A DNA stretch of 64,000 nt. It comes from Sepiola atlantica. Its lineage: Eukaryota; Mollusca; Cephalopoda; Sepiida; Sepiolidae. The translations under genes and the position numbers were made by a program. Under the pieces are notes generated by a model. That model was not told where the DNA came from and made no database searches. It saw only the letters and a program-made list of their open reading frames with translations. Location: positions 1,660,001 to 1,724,000 of the forward strand of contig OY744520.1 of the NCBI GenBank assembly GCA_963556195.1. Direction: 5' to 3'. Every line of letters begins with the position of its first letter. Within the stretch, counting starts at the first letter, position 1. This document shows, piece by piece, positions 9,475-24,914 of the stretch.

Positions 9475-12400
9475 GTAAGTAGTTTTCTGTTTTTTGTTTG
9501 TTTTTACTAAGTTATTATGCTTCATACATTGCAAAACCAACTACGTCTATACGGTTGGTTGAAAAAGTAACAGGACAAGTGTTACAAACAATTTATTTAA
9601 ATTTCAAGCAAGAAACTACATATTTACTTTTTAATTTAAAAAAAAAACTTTATTTCACCCTAAACAAAGCATATTGCCACTGAGACATAAGGGGCTACTG
9701 TGATTGGAGGTCTGATTTATAGTGGCCATCCTAAGTGGGGAGTTGTGCAGCGAGATGTTTGTTCACATTACATTTACATTTTTGGATGTTCGTACAGTTG
9801 GGGAAACAAGGAACAGGGGGGGGGAATTCCAAAGGTAAGCAATCCGAGGAAAGAGGCTATTTGAATGGAAAGTTTTTGGCATCTTGGAACCTCTACAGTG
9901 AAGGGGTGTGATTTCCCTGCTAGTAAGGTTGATCTGGGGTATTTAGGTTGAGTGCAGTAAGTTTTTCGGAGCACATTCCGTGGAAGTACTTGTAAAACAA
10001 GCACAGGGATGCAACATTGCGGTGATGGGACAGGGGCTGGAGCTTGGTAGACGGCGGGGGACCTATTAGGTTTGAGACTCTTTTGCATCCTGTTTTCCCT
10101 TTTCTCCTCGAACCTAATGGATTTCCGCATCTTTCTTTGCTACACTTCTCTGCACTACTGTAAGGATTTATTTGGAATGTCCCTTGGCTTGTTATGGTCC
10201 TTTGCTGATATTTGTAGCCTCCCAAATGTGTGTACCCTCACCTTATGGTTTAGAAACTCTTTCAGCTTAAACGCACGCAGAATTTAGATGGGAATATACA
10301 GTAATTGATACATTTAATTTTCATTATTTAAAAGTCATCTATGTTAACAAATATAAATTGAGATTCAGAACATTATTGGAATGTAAATGTCTTTTTAGCA
10401 ATATAACATTCCTGTTTTTCTTTTTTCCTGTTTTTTTTTTATGGAAATCGCTCCAGACAAGGTACGAAGCCCCTTGATGTAAAGAGCTATAAAGAAAATA
10501 GTACTTCAAGGTCAAAAACTAGCCAACGATAAGTGTTATATGGATAGATTCCGACCCAGAAAACAGCAATTCTTCTCCCTTTGTCAGAAACATTGCTCAT
10601 GGAATGTGAGGACTAAAGGACAAAATAAGGCAAATGAGAGGCTGCTGAAAGTAAACCCAAGGCCCACTTTCTACTCTCTTAAATAATAAAACTAAATCTT
10701 TTTAATTATAGTTAATGACAGTTAAAGACTTGCAATATATGAAGGTACATAAAGAAAGGAGTTGCGAGAAATGAATTCTAAACAAGAATTACAATGTTTC
10801 ATGAAACAATACCAAAATAAATTCACAAAGTGTTAGAGAGACAGAATAAAAGGGCAGAAATATAAAAGATATGTAATCTCAACGGCAGAGATGCACCACT
10901 CAGAGAAAATATGAAACAAAGTTCGTTTGGCTCTTTGACCATTGTTTGAGAGTTGATTGACTCAATCAGAAAATAAAAACATCAGAGATAAGGTGTGTAA
11001 AGGTGTGTAAAGCATGCCAAGAAGCAGAAGGGTTGAGAGACATCCATGTGCTTTGAAAGTTATGCCAATAAGAGACACTCTCATTTCTGAATCAGGGATG
11101 CGAGTATAAAATCTTGGGGAAGTAACGCCTTCTAGCATTGAAACCAAACACCTCCAAGATGAATAACTCTGGTTCAACAATCTGATTGATTGAAAATGTT
11201 ACTTCGCTCGACTGCAACACACATAAACCACTCCACATAATTTCGCAATTGTAATAAATAGTGTTAATCCAAAACATCCAAAATATATTTTCAATGGAAA
11301 TAACTATTTTAATTATTTAACATATTTAATTTTCTTCATTTAGAAATTAACAAAAAAAAAACTAGAATTAAAATTTCAAAGTTGTGTTGTTTTATCATAT
11401 AAAGTAATCTATTATATAAAGGACAGTCGTGAGTCTGTGTGTGTGGCTAAAAGTCAGAAACTACACGAGATACACTTACAAACCTTAAATCATAAGATTC
11501 ATTGTGACCCTGACCTGATTATAGTAAAAACAAATACTGCAATATTTATTCCCTTAAGGTCAGCAGGGACTGAATCAGTGCATGGATAGTCAAAAAAAAA
11601 TTACTTTTTTACATTCATACTGGTAGATGTTTCAACAACGACACTGAAACTAGGTCACAAAGTCTGTAAACATTATTTTTTTTGCTTTGTTTTACCTTCA
11701 TTCTATGATGATTTAGAAAGAATAAGAGGAAGAGATGGGGGAGGGTTAAAAGAAAGATGTTGCATTACATTTTTAACTCTTCTATTTTGTTATCTATGTG
11801 CCCGGGCAACGCCAGGAAGCATTGGTATTTCTTTAATAATAGAAATGATATCTGCAAATCCCCCCTAAATGCTCTCTGTATTTATGCTGAAATATTTCCA
11901 AATCATTAAGTCAGCATTCACATAGGTGAAAAACTACGACCAGTGAAAAAAATGATGCAGCCTCGTTTGGAGGTTGTATAATAATTCCATGAATAATTCC
12001 ATGAATAATTCCAGTGAAAAAAAATGATGCAGTCTCGTTTTGACATTGTACTTAAATCGCTCACCATTAAGTGCTTTGATTTACTTATATAGATCAGGTT
12101 TTGCTCTTTCGATGTTCCAGAACTTCAATAACTGCTTTATTTTGGATCCTAAACGCTGTTTTTTTGTATAAATTGGAAAATTCAGTGAAAGCTTTCTATA
12201 AATATCAATTATAATTGTTATAATATGGTACTACAGGTTTTGGCTTAAAAATGTAGGTACTTATCCAGATTAGGATCCACGCTAGAACACACTTGACGTC
12301 GGTTAGGGTTAGCTTGGATCCTAATCTGGATAAGTACCAAAATGTGCATAACCGAAAAGAGTTTTGTGATGGGTAACGCTACGCAATGATATATTCTTTA

Positions 12401-14104
12401 AAAATAAATATCAGTTATCTACATATGATTAAAGAATTTAATTATTACTTCACTCAAGGGCAGATGAAGCACTTTTTAGCCTTGGTAGGCAATCATCAAG
12501 AGATGGTGTCTTAATAAAAGCACTGTTTCCCACCACCTCACTGGGTTGCCATCAAAAATGGCGTCTGTCCTATAAAAATCTTGCCTCAACTAAGAAAATG
12601 ACTTCCAAAGAAAATCTGTGGTTATCTAGTTTGAATAAAGACCAGGCCAGAGATAGATTTGTTTGGAAGTCAATTTTTAAAAGCCATTCAACACACGTCA
12701 GCATGTAAGTTGGACGTTAAACCGTATATGATGATGGTGATGAGCCCTGCACTTTCTGAAGCCGTTGCTCCCTAAAATAATGTTTACTGTGATGAAACGC
12801 TCATTCAAGTCAGACTTTCATAGGTCCTTCAGATACGTATCAACTTTTCATCATTCGAAATAGCAAAGTTTTCTGTATTGTCTATGGGGGATAGACAATA
12901 CAGAAAAAAAGAGCTGTTCTTATCAGTGAGTGTTAAGACCAACTCATATATCATTATTTGTAAGTAACAAAAACCGATGTACGAAAGAAAAAAAACAAAA
13001 CCATTTTTATAACAACAACAAAAGGATTTATTAAATTACTTTTACCGTTTCGTATAGGTTGAAGAAAGTTGGGCAGTGTCCGAGTGAGGAAAGGAAGAGA
13101 GAGAAAGTCCTTCAGCTGCTGAACATCTGTCAGCGGTTATTTTCAGAAAGAACTTTCACAAATAGAGCTTCTTTGCAAGGGCCTCTCATCTGTGGAACAC
13201 GTAACTATGGGACTGCTTCCCTACAGATTAAAACATGGTCCTCTTAAATCCAATGTCAATAGATTCCTATTATGAACCGTCTCCACTAGTAATTTGAGCT
13301 TGGACCATCCCATCAATCTTTCCCATTCCTCTCATAAGGTTCTTCGTCTTTCAACTAACAATCATTCTTTCTCACCTTGAGTGGCCTTTGGTCTTGATAA
13401 GTAGTAATCCTCCTCATTCATTTCTTTCCTTGAATTTTATATTCTTTTTCTCCTCTTCCCATAATTTCTCATTTCCCCAAACCTCTTCTGCCTATTTTAG
13501 CAGACGTTTCTTATGAAGAATCTATTAAGATAGGTGGGCGTGGTTTGGAGAAACGACTAAGAAGACTATTTTTGTCATAACCCCTTTTTCTGTGAGGTAA
13601 GATAAGTTTAGGTTAATGTTCTTTTAATGCATCTAAACTGCACTTTTTATTTTTATGATTTTGTTCTTGGGAGTGCTTGGTTGGCATAATCTTCTATCCA
13701 GAACTATAAAATCAGCATAACCTATTGTGAAAGGTATGAACCCACACTTTCCCCTCCAGCTATGGGTAAAATAGCAACTTGTGTTCAATTAAACGTATAT
13801 AATGAATCGTTTGCGATATGCATTGAGTGTTCGATATGAAAATAACACAGAAACACAAAATTAAACAGACAAGCCGAACAAATCTTTCTCTTTTGTTCCT
13901 AACCTTTTTTCTTTATTCTCATGCAGATAACCCAAAATATGATGCAGTGGTTTTCCGTACAAAATCTGACTGAATTCGGGGCAGAAAATATAACTTTGAC
14001 ACTCAAGGAAGATTTATTGAGTTACAGTACAGCGATTGTACGGATCACATCAGAAATTCAACACAATTCAATGAGGTGAGATCAAAGGAAAGCAACAAAA
14101 AAAG

Positions 14105-14142
<38 letters not shown>

Positions 14143-14588
14143 GAAATGAAAAAGTAAAAACCAAAAAGGAATTTTTTATGTGTTGATCAACGTTTCGTCT
14201 TTATTTGTAAGACTTCTTCAGGATGATAATATAAAGAAAAATGTCATGCAAGTACGTGGACATATAGGGTTGACATGGTGGGTTGAAGGGAGGAGATAGT
14301 AGCCACTACGTGAACATAATGATGAACACATAAAAACTTCCTTTTTGGTTTTTCCTTTTTCATTTCCCATTACGTCGGATTACCTTCATCCTTCTTTTCC
14401 CATATATATATATATATATATATATTAAAGTTCTTACTTCCAACCGATGATGGTTGCTTTCTAGCAACTGAAATATCTTGGTAAAGATTTTATGTGTTTG
14501 AGTTTATATATTTGTTAGTTTGTTGATTCGCTTATCCTTAATTCCATTTTTATCTTGCATTTTGTCTGAAACATTGTTTCTATTATAC

Positions 14589-14634
<46 letters not shown>

Positions 14635-17600
14635 CTAAATGAATAAATGTGAAAGTTGGGCTCATTTCTCGCACTAACAATAAAACCAAATACCCTATTT
14701 CAAGTTAATTCAACTTTACACTATATGTATCATCTTTTTTATATACTTCTTATGTATATGCAATATCAGTTGCAAGGTTAACTAATTTGCATATTGATTT
14801 TGAAAAAAGACATTTTATTAATTAACTTAAAGTATTTTTTATTGTTTTTTAATTCAATGATTGTTTTGATTTTAATATAACAAATAGTTCTGGTTCACAA
14901 TATTGTGGGCAAATATTTAAATCTGTGTTCAAATATTTCTTTCTTAAAAAGGATTGACTTGATTTTCAACAAGTTGCGATCTATTTTTAATTGCAAGTGA
15001 AAAGGCAAATTAATTTCTACTTTCTTTTCCTTTCTTTAACGTCACATCTGAATGAATAATCAATAAATTTCTATCGAAATTACCAAAATGTTTATTTTTA
15101 TCTATTTATATGAATAAATGGGAAAGATTTTGTTTTGTGTTTAGAACAAAGTTATGAATGAAATGTTTATTATTTTAAATTAATGTTACAAGTATTTCTA
15201 GTAGCAAAGTTTGTGAAGCGATAGCAAGACGACAAAACCAGTATATATTACTATTATTGATATTATTAGTATTACCATTGTTACTGTTATAATTATTATT
15301 ATTATAATATTAACTATTTTTAATATTGGTGGAACTAATATAATTTTACGTACATGCATTTTTCGTCTTTCTCTATAAAATAAGTGGAATATTTTTATGT
15401 TTTCATTGAACCTCTATTTGTGACCGTTTGTATAAGGTGCTGAAGAGGCGACATATTGGAATTTGTGTAAAAAAATGAACAAAAACAATTCCTAAAACGT
15501 ATTGGAAACGATCGTACGCCTAACTGTTATTAATGTTGAATTCTTGGAACTGTAATAAATAATGTTGTAAATTTATTTATTTCAACCTATTCTCTCCCTT
15601 TCTCTATCCCTCTCTCTCTCTCTCTCTATCTATCTCTCTCTCTCTCTCATATATATATATAAACTTATTACTATTTCATGTATCCACATCAAATTTTATA
15701 AGGAGATAACAATTTTAATGTATCAATTTTCAGTATTTACTTCAACAGTGCTCGATACGTAAATAGAGCTAGGTAGTAAGTTATGAAAATATATTTATGG
15801 CAATTAAGCTACACAGAGGCTCCCGCGTTTCATCCCTAGGGAGAATTTCAGGCTAAAATGCCGGGTGTTTTTATATGCAGCCTCTTTTTGATTAAAAAAA
15901 ATCATTGAATATAGAATTTTTATGAAAAACTGGGCATTTTCAATTTCTTTGTTGGCCCTACATGAAATTGTACATTTGAACTGCAAAAGGAAATTCTCTT
16001 CTTTTGTTGGTAATATCTAGTCTTCAACACACACACACGTCTATCATGTTCTTATTATTGACAAACAATGTTTTCAATTCACAGATAATTTTGTCAAACC
16101 GATATTTTTCGCAGCCTGTAACAAACTTACGCATATTAACAACACCCACGTATCAAACCAAATTTATGTGTTTCTTTGTTTTAATATCCATTTCGATTTT
16201 TTTTTTTCGTTACGTTCATTTGTGGATGTGAATTTGGTGTCTATTATTAGTCTGCATTCGATATTATCTAATGTATGTTTGGAGTAAGATTATTTTTGTC
16301 TGATACTAAGTTTGTGGTTATTGAATCTGAGTCTAAAATCTAATATTGTTTCACCGCTATTTGAGCATGTACAAAAGATGTAATATATAAAACTAGGGCT
16401 ATCAAAAGTAAGATTTAACAGTTGTATTTAGATGTGAGTATTTGGGACTGTGAAGAGAGAATCTATCACTAAATGTTGATAAACTAAACATCCAAATTAT
16501 TTGCAAGTATAGTTGCATTGTAGTGTAGTGTGATGTGTTTTTTATCTATTAAGATTGGTGAAAGAGCATAGTCAATAAATTTCAATGGGTGGTTTCTTAA
16601 GTAAACATGCAATTTATTTCTGATAAAATGTAGAATCAAAATCCATTACATGATTTTTATTCTAGAAAATATCACGAATTTAATGGAATTTAAAGGAGTC
16701 TTAAGAGGAAATTTAAATTTGGGTAATCTTTCTTAATTAGTGTCTAATTACTATAGATTAAATTCAAGGTAAATCTGAAATATTTGAATTTTCAGATGGG
16801 ACGTTATGCCTCCTAAAAACTCTTTCGAATATTCTCCAGGAACTGAAATCTGAGGAATATTTATTAATTGATGTCTAATATCTATTGTTAAAATTTCACA
16901 ATAATCGGAGGTATCTGCTTGTTTATGAAAAGTTTCCAGCCCTTTTAATTACCGCCTCTGCATGAAACTAAACTAAATTTGGACGCTTTATGCCTAGCAG
17001 TTACTTAAAATACTTGAAACAAAAATTTCAAATAATAAACATTTTATTCATAAGTTTCTTGTAAACATGAGACAAAAACTTTCACATTTATTCATATAAA
17101 TAGATAACATTAGCCTTTATTCATATAAATAAACATTAATATTTTGGTAATTTTGATACAAATTTATTTATCTTTAAATAAGACCGTAAAGAAATGAAAA
17201 GAAAGTAAAAAAACAATTCACCTGAGTGATTTTGTGTGTGAGATGCGAGGGATCTTTTTTAATGTACAATTTAGAAACTTGTTGAAAATCAAGTCAGTCT
17301 CCCTAAAGAATAGGGCAGTAAGGAACATTTGAACACAAATGCAAAACGGGATTCAAAGCAATCATTGAATTGTTTTAAAAAATCTGGTGTCATTAATTGG
17401 AGGGAAGGAAGAAAGAAAGAGAGAGAGAGTGCAAGCAAGAAGTCACCCTCTCCTTTATCTCTATGAACACTTTTTGCTTATGCGTCATTGATATATCTTT
17501 CTTTCTATGTAGCAATGTTAGTTTCATTTAAATTACCTCTGTTCAAATTTAATGAACAAATATTCTAAGAAAGTTTTTAGTAATTTATCCTGTTTTATGA

Positions 17601-20600
17601 AAATCTCTTTAATTAATTACTGTCAATAGTGATAAAACTATTGCATATATAGAGACAAAATAGACCAATAAAATTACAAATTAATAACACCAAACATTCA
17701 TTTATGGAATGTTGAAAAACTAGTCATGCAAATAAAGCATACAGATAGTTGTGTTTGGGATTTTTGTGTCTACCATGTATACAGTATTTCAAAATTCTAT
17801 ATTGTATTATTGATTGAAATAACAGTAAGCTGTTTTGATGGTAATATAGGCATGATAAATGAAAACAAAAGTCACATCAATAATGATAATGGCTGCTCAA
17901 GATCAAGGCTTGATGACCAATGCCTTTATAAAGATGAGTGGTCTCAGCAACAATAACAAGTGCAGGTTCTGCCACACAGAAGAAGAGAGTGTGAGCCACC
18001 TGACATCCAGTTGTAAGGTTCTCATGGAGGATGGCTATTATACAATGTGACACAACAGAGTGTGTAAATATCTTCACTGGACTATTTGTAAAAAGTTTAA
18101 TATCTAGTGTAGCAGCAAGTCCTGGGAGCATATTTCAGAAAGGACAGTTGGAAATAATTTATACACCATCCACTATGACTATGCAATCCCTACAGCTACA
18201 TATCTAGAAAACAGAGCTGTTAAACCTGACATCATAATATGGGACAAAAGGGAGAAAGTCAGTGTCCCTAATGATGCAGGATTAAACAGAGCAGAAAGGG
18301 AAAAGATTACAAAATACCAAGGTCTTATGTACGACATGAAAAGAAACTGGAATCTTAGGAAAATCTCCATCATACAAGTAATTATAGGAACAACAGGACT
18401 AATGAAAAAGAATTTCAAAAGCTATCTGGTGAGTATACCCGGTGAACTGAACGCAAGAGAAATACAAACAATTGCACTTAAAGGGGCGGTTAGGCTGGAG
18501 TGTCTGAAATAGCCTGTGAATGTCTGGCATCCGGTAGGATGCTCCATTTCCAGCAAAAACGGAAAGATAAGAAAAATTTTTTTAAAAGGGAAAAGCCATA
18601 GAATCTTAAAAAGATTTCTCGGCTGGAGTGTCTGATAAAACAAAAAGATAAGAAAATTAAAATGTGAGAAACCATAGCAATATTTTATACTTTACTTTAG
18701 AAATAATCTTTAGGAGGAGAATAATAAAAATTGTTGCAATTGAATTGTCTTGCATCACAACAAACAAAACTCTTTTTTTCTATTCGTTGTGCAGATGCCA
18801 ATTGCTGAAATAATTCTTCTGATTCAATCTCTTGAATTTTTGTTTCCTTTCATTATTCAGTCCGATCGCTATTTGGTCCGATGCTTTTCCAGTCTACCAA
18901 GAAGAACGGACGTCCGTGGAATGGTGCAATAAATGGTTAATGGCTGAACCTCCCCTGGAAGTTGATGTGGATCCAAATATTTGTCCGTGTGTTTTACGTC
19001 AAGCGAGTCGAGACACAAGCCGTTATGAGAATGATCCCCTTTGTCACGAGGATTCGAAGGACAATCCGATGAATTGTTTTTGTCACCAAAAAGCAAACAA
19101 TTGTGTCTTACTTAACTTGCAAAGGTAAGGTTTTTGTTTGTTCATTTTGACCACCAAAAAGTCACTTTAACGGCAATGAAGGACTATTACAGCTCTATTT
19201 GGTAAAGTTTTGACCAATAGGTTTTACCCCATAAGGTTTATTTTTAAAACTCTTATTCACCCTAAACAAGGCACATTTCCACTGGGATGTAAGGGGCTAT
19301 TATTACAGACCATGCCTACAGGGACACTATGTAGGCAGTTGAACAGCGAGATGTCTGTTCGCTTTACATTTAAATTTCTGCAAGTTAGTACAGTCTGGGA
19401 AACAGGGAGGGAATTCCAAAGTTTAATTTGAGGGAATAAATTATTAGAGTAGAAAGCTTTCCGGAATCTAGGGACCTCTACAGTGAAGGGGTGGGATTTT
19501 GCTGCTTGTCGGGTTAGTTGAGGGTATTTATGTCGAGGGTCACTAGTGCTACGAGTTCGTCAGAGCACATTCCATTAAAGTACTTGTAAAACAGGGATGC
19601 AACATTGCAGTGATGGGACAGAGGCTGGAGCTTGGTTGACAGTGCGGGACCTATTAGATTGAAGACTCTTTTTTAGACCCAGTCTAAGAGGGCGAGACTA
19701 GTGGTAGATGCACCAGCCTAGATGTAGCAACAATACTCCATGCATGGGCGAATGGTGGCTTTGTAAAGATACAGGATACTAGCATGGTAGAGGTAACCCA
19801 TCTTCTTTGCAGCAGCCTTGGCAATGTTTTCTATGTATTTGTTCTAATTTATGTTGCCTTTAAAAATTAAACAGAAAACAAAACAAACATGGCTGATGAA
19901 CTTGCTGCTCTGGTGTCCCCACAACGCAAATTCACTAAACCAACCCGACAATCTGCCAAATACCATCCATTCACTGTGGAGGTCCCCAGATGCTGAAAAG
20001 CTTTCTACTCCAAAAGCTGCTGAACTCTGGAATTCTCTCCCTGCTCCCTGTTTTCCTGACGGTACTGGTATACAAAAATTTAAAACTAATGTAAACAGAC
20101 ATCTCGCTGCACAGCTCCCAATTTAGGTCCCCCCCCCCTAATAAAAAAAAACTCTCACCCTTTTTCTCAGTAGCCCCTTATGTCTACAGTGGCGGTCTGC
20201 CTTGTTTGTTAAAAAAAAGAAGAAAAAAAAAGTGCCATGAAGGGAAAGGGGACAGATATTTACACAGAAGAGTATATAGTAGTCCAGCACCTGTCGAATT
20301 TAGCCTTGAATTGCTGCATTGTTGGCATGGAAATCCAGGGATCCTGATTGAGAAAGCATCTCTTTCTTTAATCTAAATTGGCGGTAAAACAAATAAATTT
20401 TCTGGTGCAGGAGTGAATAATATCTAATAATATACTAAGACATTCTATGTTCATACGTACGTTATCACCTTTCACACACATTAAAATAATGATATCGTCC
20501 GATCAGCAATGATGGTGTAAAGGTAAAGGTAAAGGTCGCATAGCCTGGACGCGCACGAGTGTCGTTGCCAACATCGCACACTGTCCGGCAGTGATTTGTT

Positions 20601-23600
20601 AACAGCATATGGAAGGCGGAGCCCATCCCTCTCCTTCCGCTGCCTTGAACCTTCCCATTTACTGCTGGGTGGACAGAGGGAGTTTTCAGACCCGAAAATT
20701 CGCATGCCGTGAGTGGGATCGAACCCGGGTCGTCTAGCCCAAAGACAAGTGCTATAACCACTCGTCCACAGGCCCTCCTTACAATGATGATGATTGGTCA
20801 TTAATTTAAAATCGCTAAGGTAAACAATTACGACTTTACCTATTTTAAAATGAATTGTTCAAAAATCAAATTATGTCGTTCCGGTATAATTTTAAATACA
20901 TTTCAAAATGTGACATACGTTTTATTGATTTAAAGAATATTTAGCTGGTAATTATTTTTCAAGTCAGAAGCACAGCTCCCAATTTAGCATACGGGTCTTC
21001 CATTACAAACCTTTTACCTGCCGTACGCTAGGAATATTAGCATGTACTCCTTCACCATTCTCAGTCATGCTCACTCATTATGCAATCTTAAACTCTTGGA
21101 GACGATACATATTCGTCTAAAACGTCCCTCCCTTTGTAAACAAATGGAGTGTCTATTAGGACTATATGTGATCAGTCTCTAAGATTAATCCTGCATTATG
21201 CATACACAATAACGCTATTTTATATTCTGTACTCTCTCTTTTCACCCCTCTTTTTTTTAAATCCCTCGTTTTTTTAAAAATCCCTCTACAGACTTTGTTA
21301 AGAGAGGGTGAAACCGGTCGGCTGGCGTTCTTTTTTTTTTTTTTTTCCTTGATTAACTTTTAATCATGAACGATAAAATTTGTCTTCGTTTCATGCTTGC
21401 GATAATAACATTTTGTACTCCCCAAAAAATCATGAAATATATATATGTATATATCTGTATATGTATATATCTATGTATGTATATATCTGTATATGTATGT
21501 ATGCATATATCTGTATATGTATATATCTATATATACGTATATATGTATGTATATGTACGTATACATGTATGTATATATACGTATACATGTATGTATAAAT
21601 ACGTATACATGTATGTATATATACGTATACATGTATGTATATATACGTATATATGTAGAGAATTGTAATTTGTCTTTTGTACACCCCAAACAAGGCATTA
21701 TGTTACCGAGCTATTGTAATAGGGGCCAGATTCATAGGAAGGCAAGATGGGTTGGAGTTCTGCAGCAAAGTGTTAGTTCACATTACATTTCTGCATGTTG
21801 GTATGTTTGGGGAAATAGGGAGAAAGGAGAGAATTCCAAAGGCAAGTGGTTCAAGGAAGGAAACTGTTTGAGTAGAAAATTATTTGAGACTTCTACAGAG
21901 AATGGTTGTGATTTTGCTGTTACCCGGATGGGCCAGGAGTATTTATGTTGATGCTGTTCAATTGCAGTAAGTTCATCAGAGCACATTCCGTTGAAGTACT
22001 TGTAAAATAAGCACATGAATGCAACACTGCGGTGATGCAACAGAGGCTGGAGCTTGGCAGTGAGTACGGGACGCATTAGGTTACAGATTCATTTTTGCAC
22101 ACTGTCCAAGAAGAAGAGACTAGTTGTTTGTACACCAGCCCAGACATGGCAACAATACTTTATGCATGGGCGAATGGTTTCTTTATAGAGATATAGGATT
22201 TTTGCAAGTGTGAGAAGCTTTCTTGCATGGTAGAGGGAGCCTACCTTCTTTGTGGCAGACTTGGCAGCATCTTCTATGTATTTATTCCACTTCATGTTGC
22301 CTGACGATGTAAGGCTGAGGATTTAAAAACATTGGACTCTCGAGAAGGGTGCTATCATCAGTCATGATAAAAGGAAAGGTTTATTATAGAAAGGAAAGGG
22401 GCTTTGTCTTGGGTAGCATTAAATATGACCATTCATTTTTGGCCCCATTCTACTCAGGGTATTTTTCCAATGATTCGCCCATTGCCTTACTTGTATGGTC
22501 ACTTGATTTACCCTCATGCTAAAAATAGAGTGTGATATAATCAGCAATATACCAAAATCAGATTTATCGCATCTGGGAGGTCGTTTATGAAGATGAGGAA
22601 TATTATAGGTCCAAGTAGCGACCCATCAGGCACACCTACATTGATGTGGTGTTGTTTAAATATACAGTCATCGAGCACTACCTGGAGCTTCTTATTAGCT
22701 AAGAAAGATCTGATTATATAAAAATATTTATCCAGCAATACTATACAAGTTGATTTTCCTTAGAAGACCTTCATGCCAGAACTTGTGAAAGGCCTTGGAG
22801 ATATCTAGCGCTACCATCCTAGTTTCACCTAACTTATATGTGTGCAGTATATACGTTTAGAGATGATCGTTAGGATACATGTAGTAGAACAGGATGTCCT
22901 AAATCCATACTGTTGGTCAGAGAGAAGTTTAGCATTTTCGAGAGGATGAACTATCACTAGATTGATTAATGATTTAAACATTTTAGTGAAGAACGGGAGG
23001 AGACTGATTGGGTAATAATTTTTCAAGTCATCTTTTTTTGTCTTCGTGTTGATTGTTGTGGTCGCATTTTTGGCTCAAGTTGATGACATTCTTCGAATTT
23101 TGAAAAAACAAAACTTTCACAAGAATCGAAGAACTCTATACATTTCTATGTTTTCTCCAATTTGTTTGTGATTTTCTGTTTTCAGTAAATCGACGGCCGG
23201 CCAGTCTTGTTGTTATGGCGGGAAAAATAACAGTTTGATCGAGTGGGAATCAAGTATGGACAGTGGATACGTTTTTCGGTATAATTACCGAGCTCAGGGA
23301 CCTGGCCTTGTACCGTACCTGACCCACTTTGAGGCTGATATTCTGCCATATTTACACTGCTGCAAATATTCAAGCAATAATAAGTTATGTGAGGCTTTCT
23401 TTGAGAAACGCCCAGCTTCTCGATGTAACGCTTACAAACCACCGTCACCAGGTAAGTTGACCTGCATTTTAGCATCTTTTCTTCTTTCTTTTCAGAATTG
23501 ATAGCCATGCCTCTGCAAGCAATTTGGTTGTCTTTCCTAGCGATCGACGTATTTCTCTTGCTCTCTGTCACACTATGTTGATTCAACCACTCTCTAATTG

Positions 23601-24531
23601 TTTTTAATGTCTCTGTAAGCATTTAAAGAAAGAGTGACTCTCTTTTTCCAGCTAGTTTAAATTAAAAAGCAAAATAATAGGACTTTTTACTTAAAATAAA
23701 ATTACTTGTTTTTAGTTATGACAGAAGAATTTCTTAACAGATTTATCATCACAGTTTATTAATTTTTGAATGAAATCAAAGTGAAACAAATAATTTCAGT
23801 GGTTGTGATCCAACAAGTCACAGATAGTTTAGTGTGTATGTATATATATATATATATATATATCATATAAAATGAAGTTATAAAATAAGGTGTCAATCAA
23901 ATTTTATTAGAATTCAAAGTTCAAGCAAAGTATCTTAAAGTCCTTAGCTCATGAGTTTTCAAAGATAATTCTTCTCTTCAGAGGACCATTACCGCAGTTA
24001 TAACACTACAGGTAATAAAATTAAACTTTGAAAATATATAAAAATATATACAAAAATACATAAAAATATATAACATCAAATATATCAACCCAAAAACATA
24101 CTTTTTTGTTAAATCTATATAATCCATCCAAGTCATACCATTTGAAGAACATAATCAGGAAAGACATCCAGAGGGTTGACTGAAGATTAATCCAGGCGAT
24201 GAGTACCAGTCCAAATACGAGAAATAGAAAGAGCTGACAAAGTTATCCAGTCATGAAATGCATCAACAATCGATGAAAAGTATCCAATGTTATGTTAATT
24301 ATTACAACGATAAATAAATCAAATCAAATAATATAGAAAGTTCAATAAACTCACTTAAAATTCCAAAGTCTTGATCTGGGCAACCCAAATCAAATCAAAG
24401 TTCATTTGTTAATTAGAGAGTCCGTTAAATCCGAATTGAACAAAAACAAGATTGAATTGAGTCAGCAAACCCGGTCATAGCTTCCAACCCGAGCAAAAAA
24501 ATAATTAAACTTCGTTCTTCCGCGATTCAGC

Positions 24532-24601
<70 letters not shown>

Positions 24602-24851
24602 CATGTATCCACATAAAATGTTGTAATAAGATATAATCTTTTATGTGTCGATTTTTAGTATTTACTTCAACAGTGCTCAATACGTGATTAGAGCTAGGTA
24701 GTAAGTTATGAAAATATATTTATGGCAATTAAGCCATAAATATATTTTCATAACTCCAACGTTTCACTTTAGCCTGAAGATCCCCCCCCCCCCGGGATAA
24801 AACGCAGGAGCCTCTGTGTAGCTTAATTGCCATAAATATATTTTCATAGAT

Positions 24852-24914
<63 letters not shown>

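Noticed and set aside
21366..21951. Long overlapping open frames on both strands rich in Tyr, Ile, Val, Cys
   Set aside because: They are produced by the TATG/TACA minisatellite at 21435-21657, with no domain or splice support.
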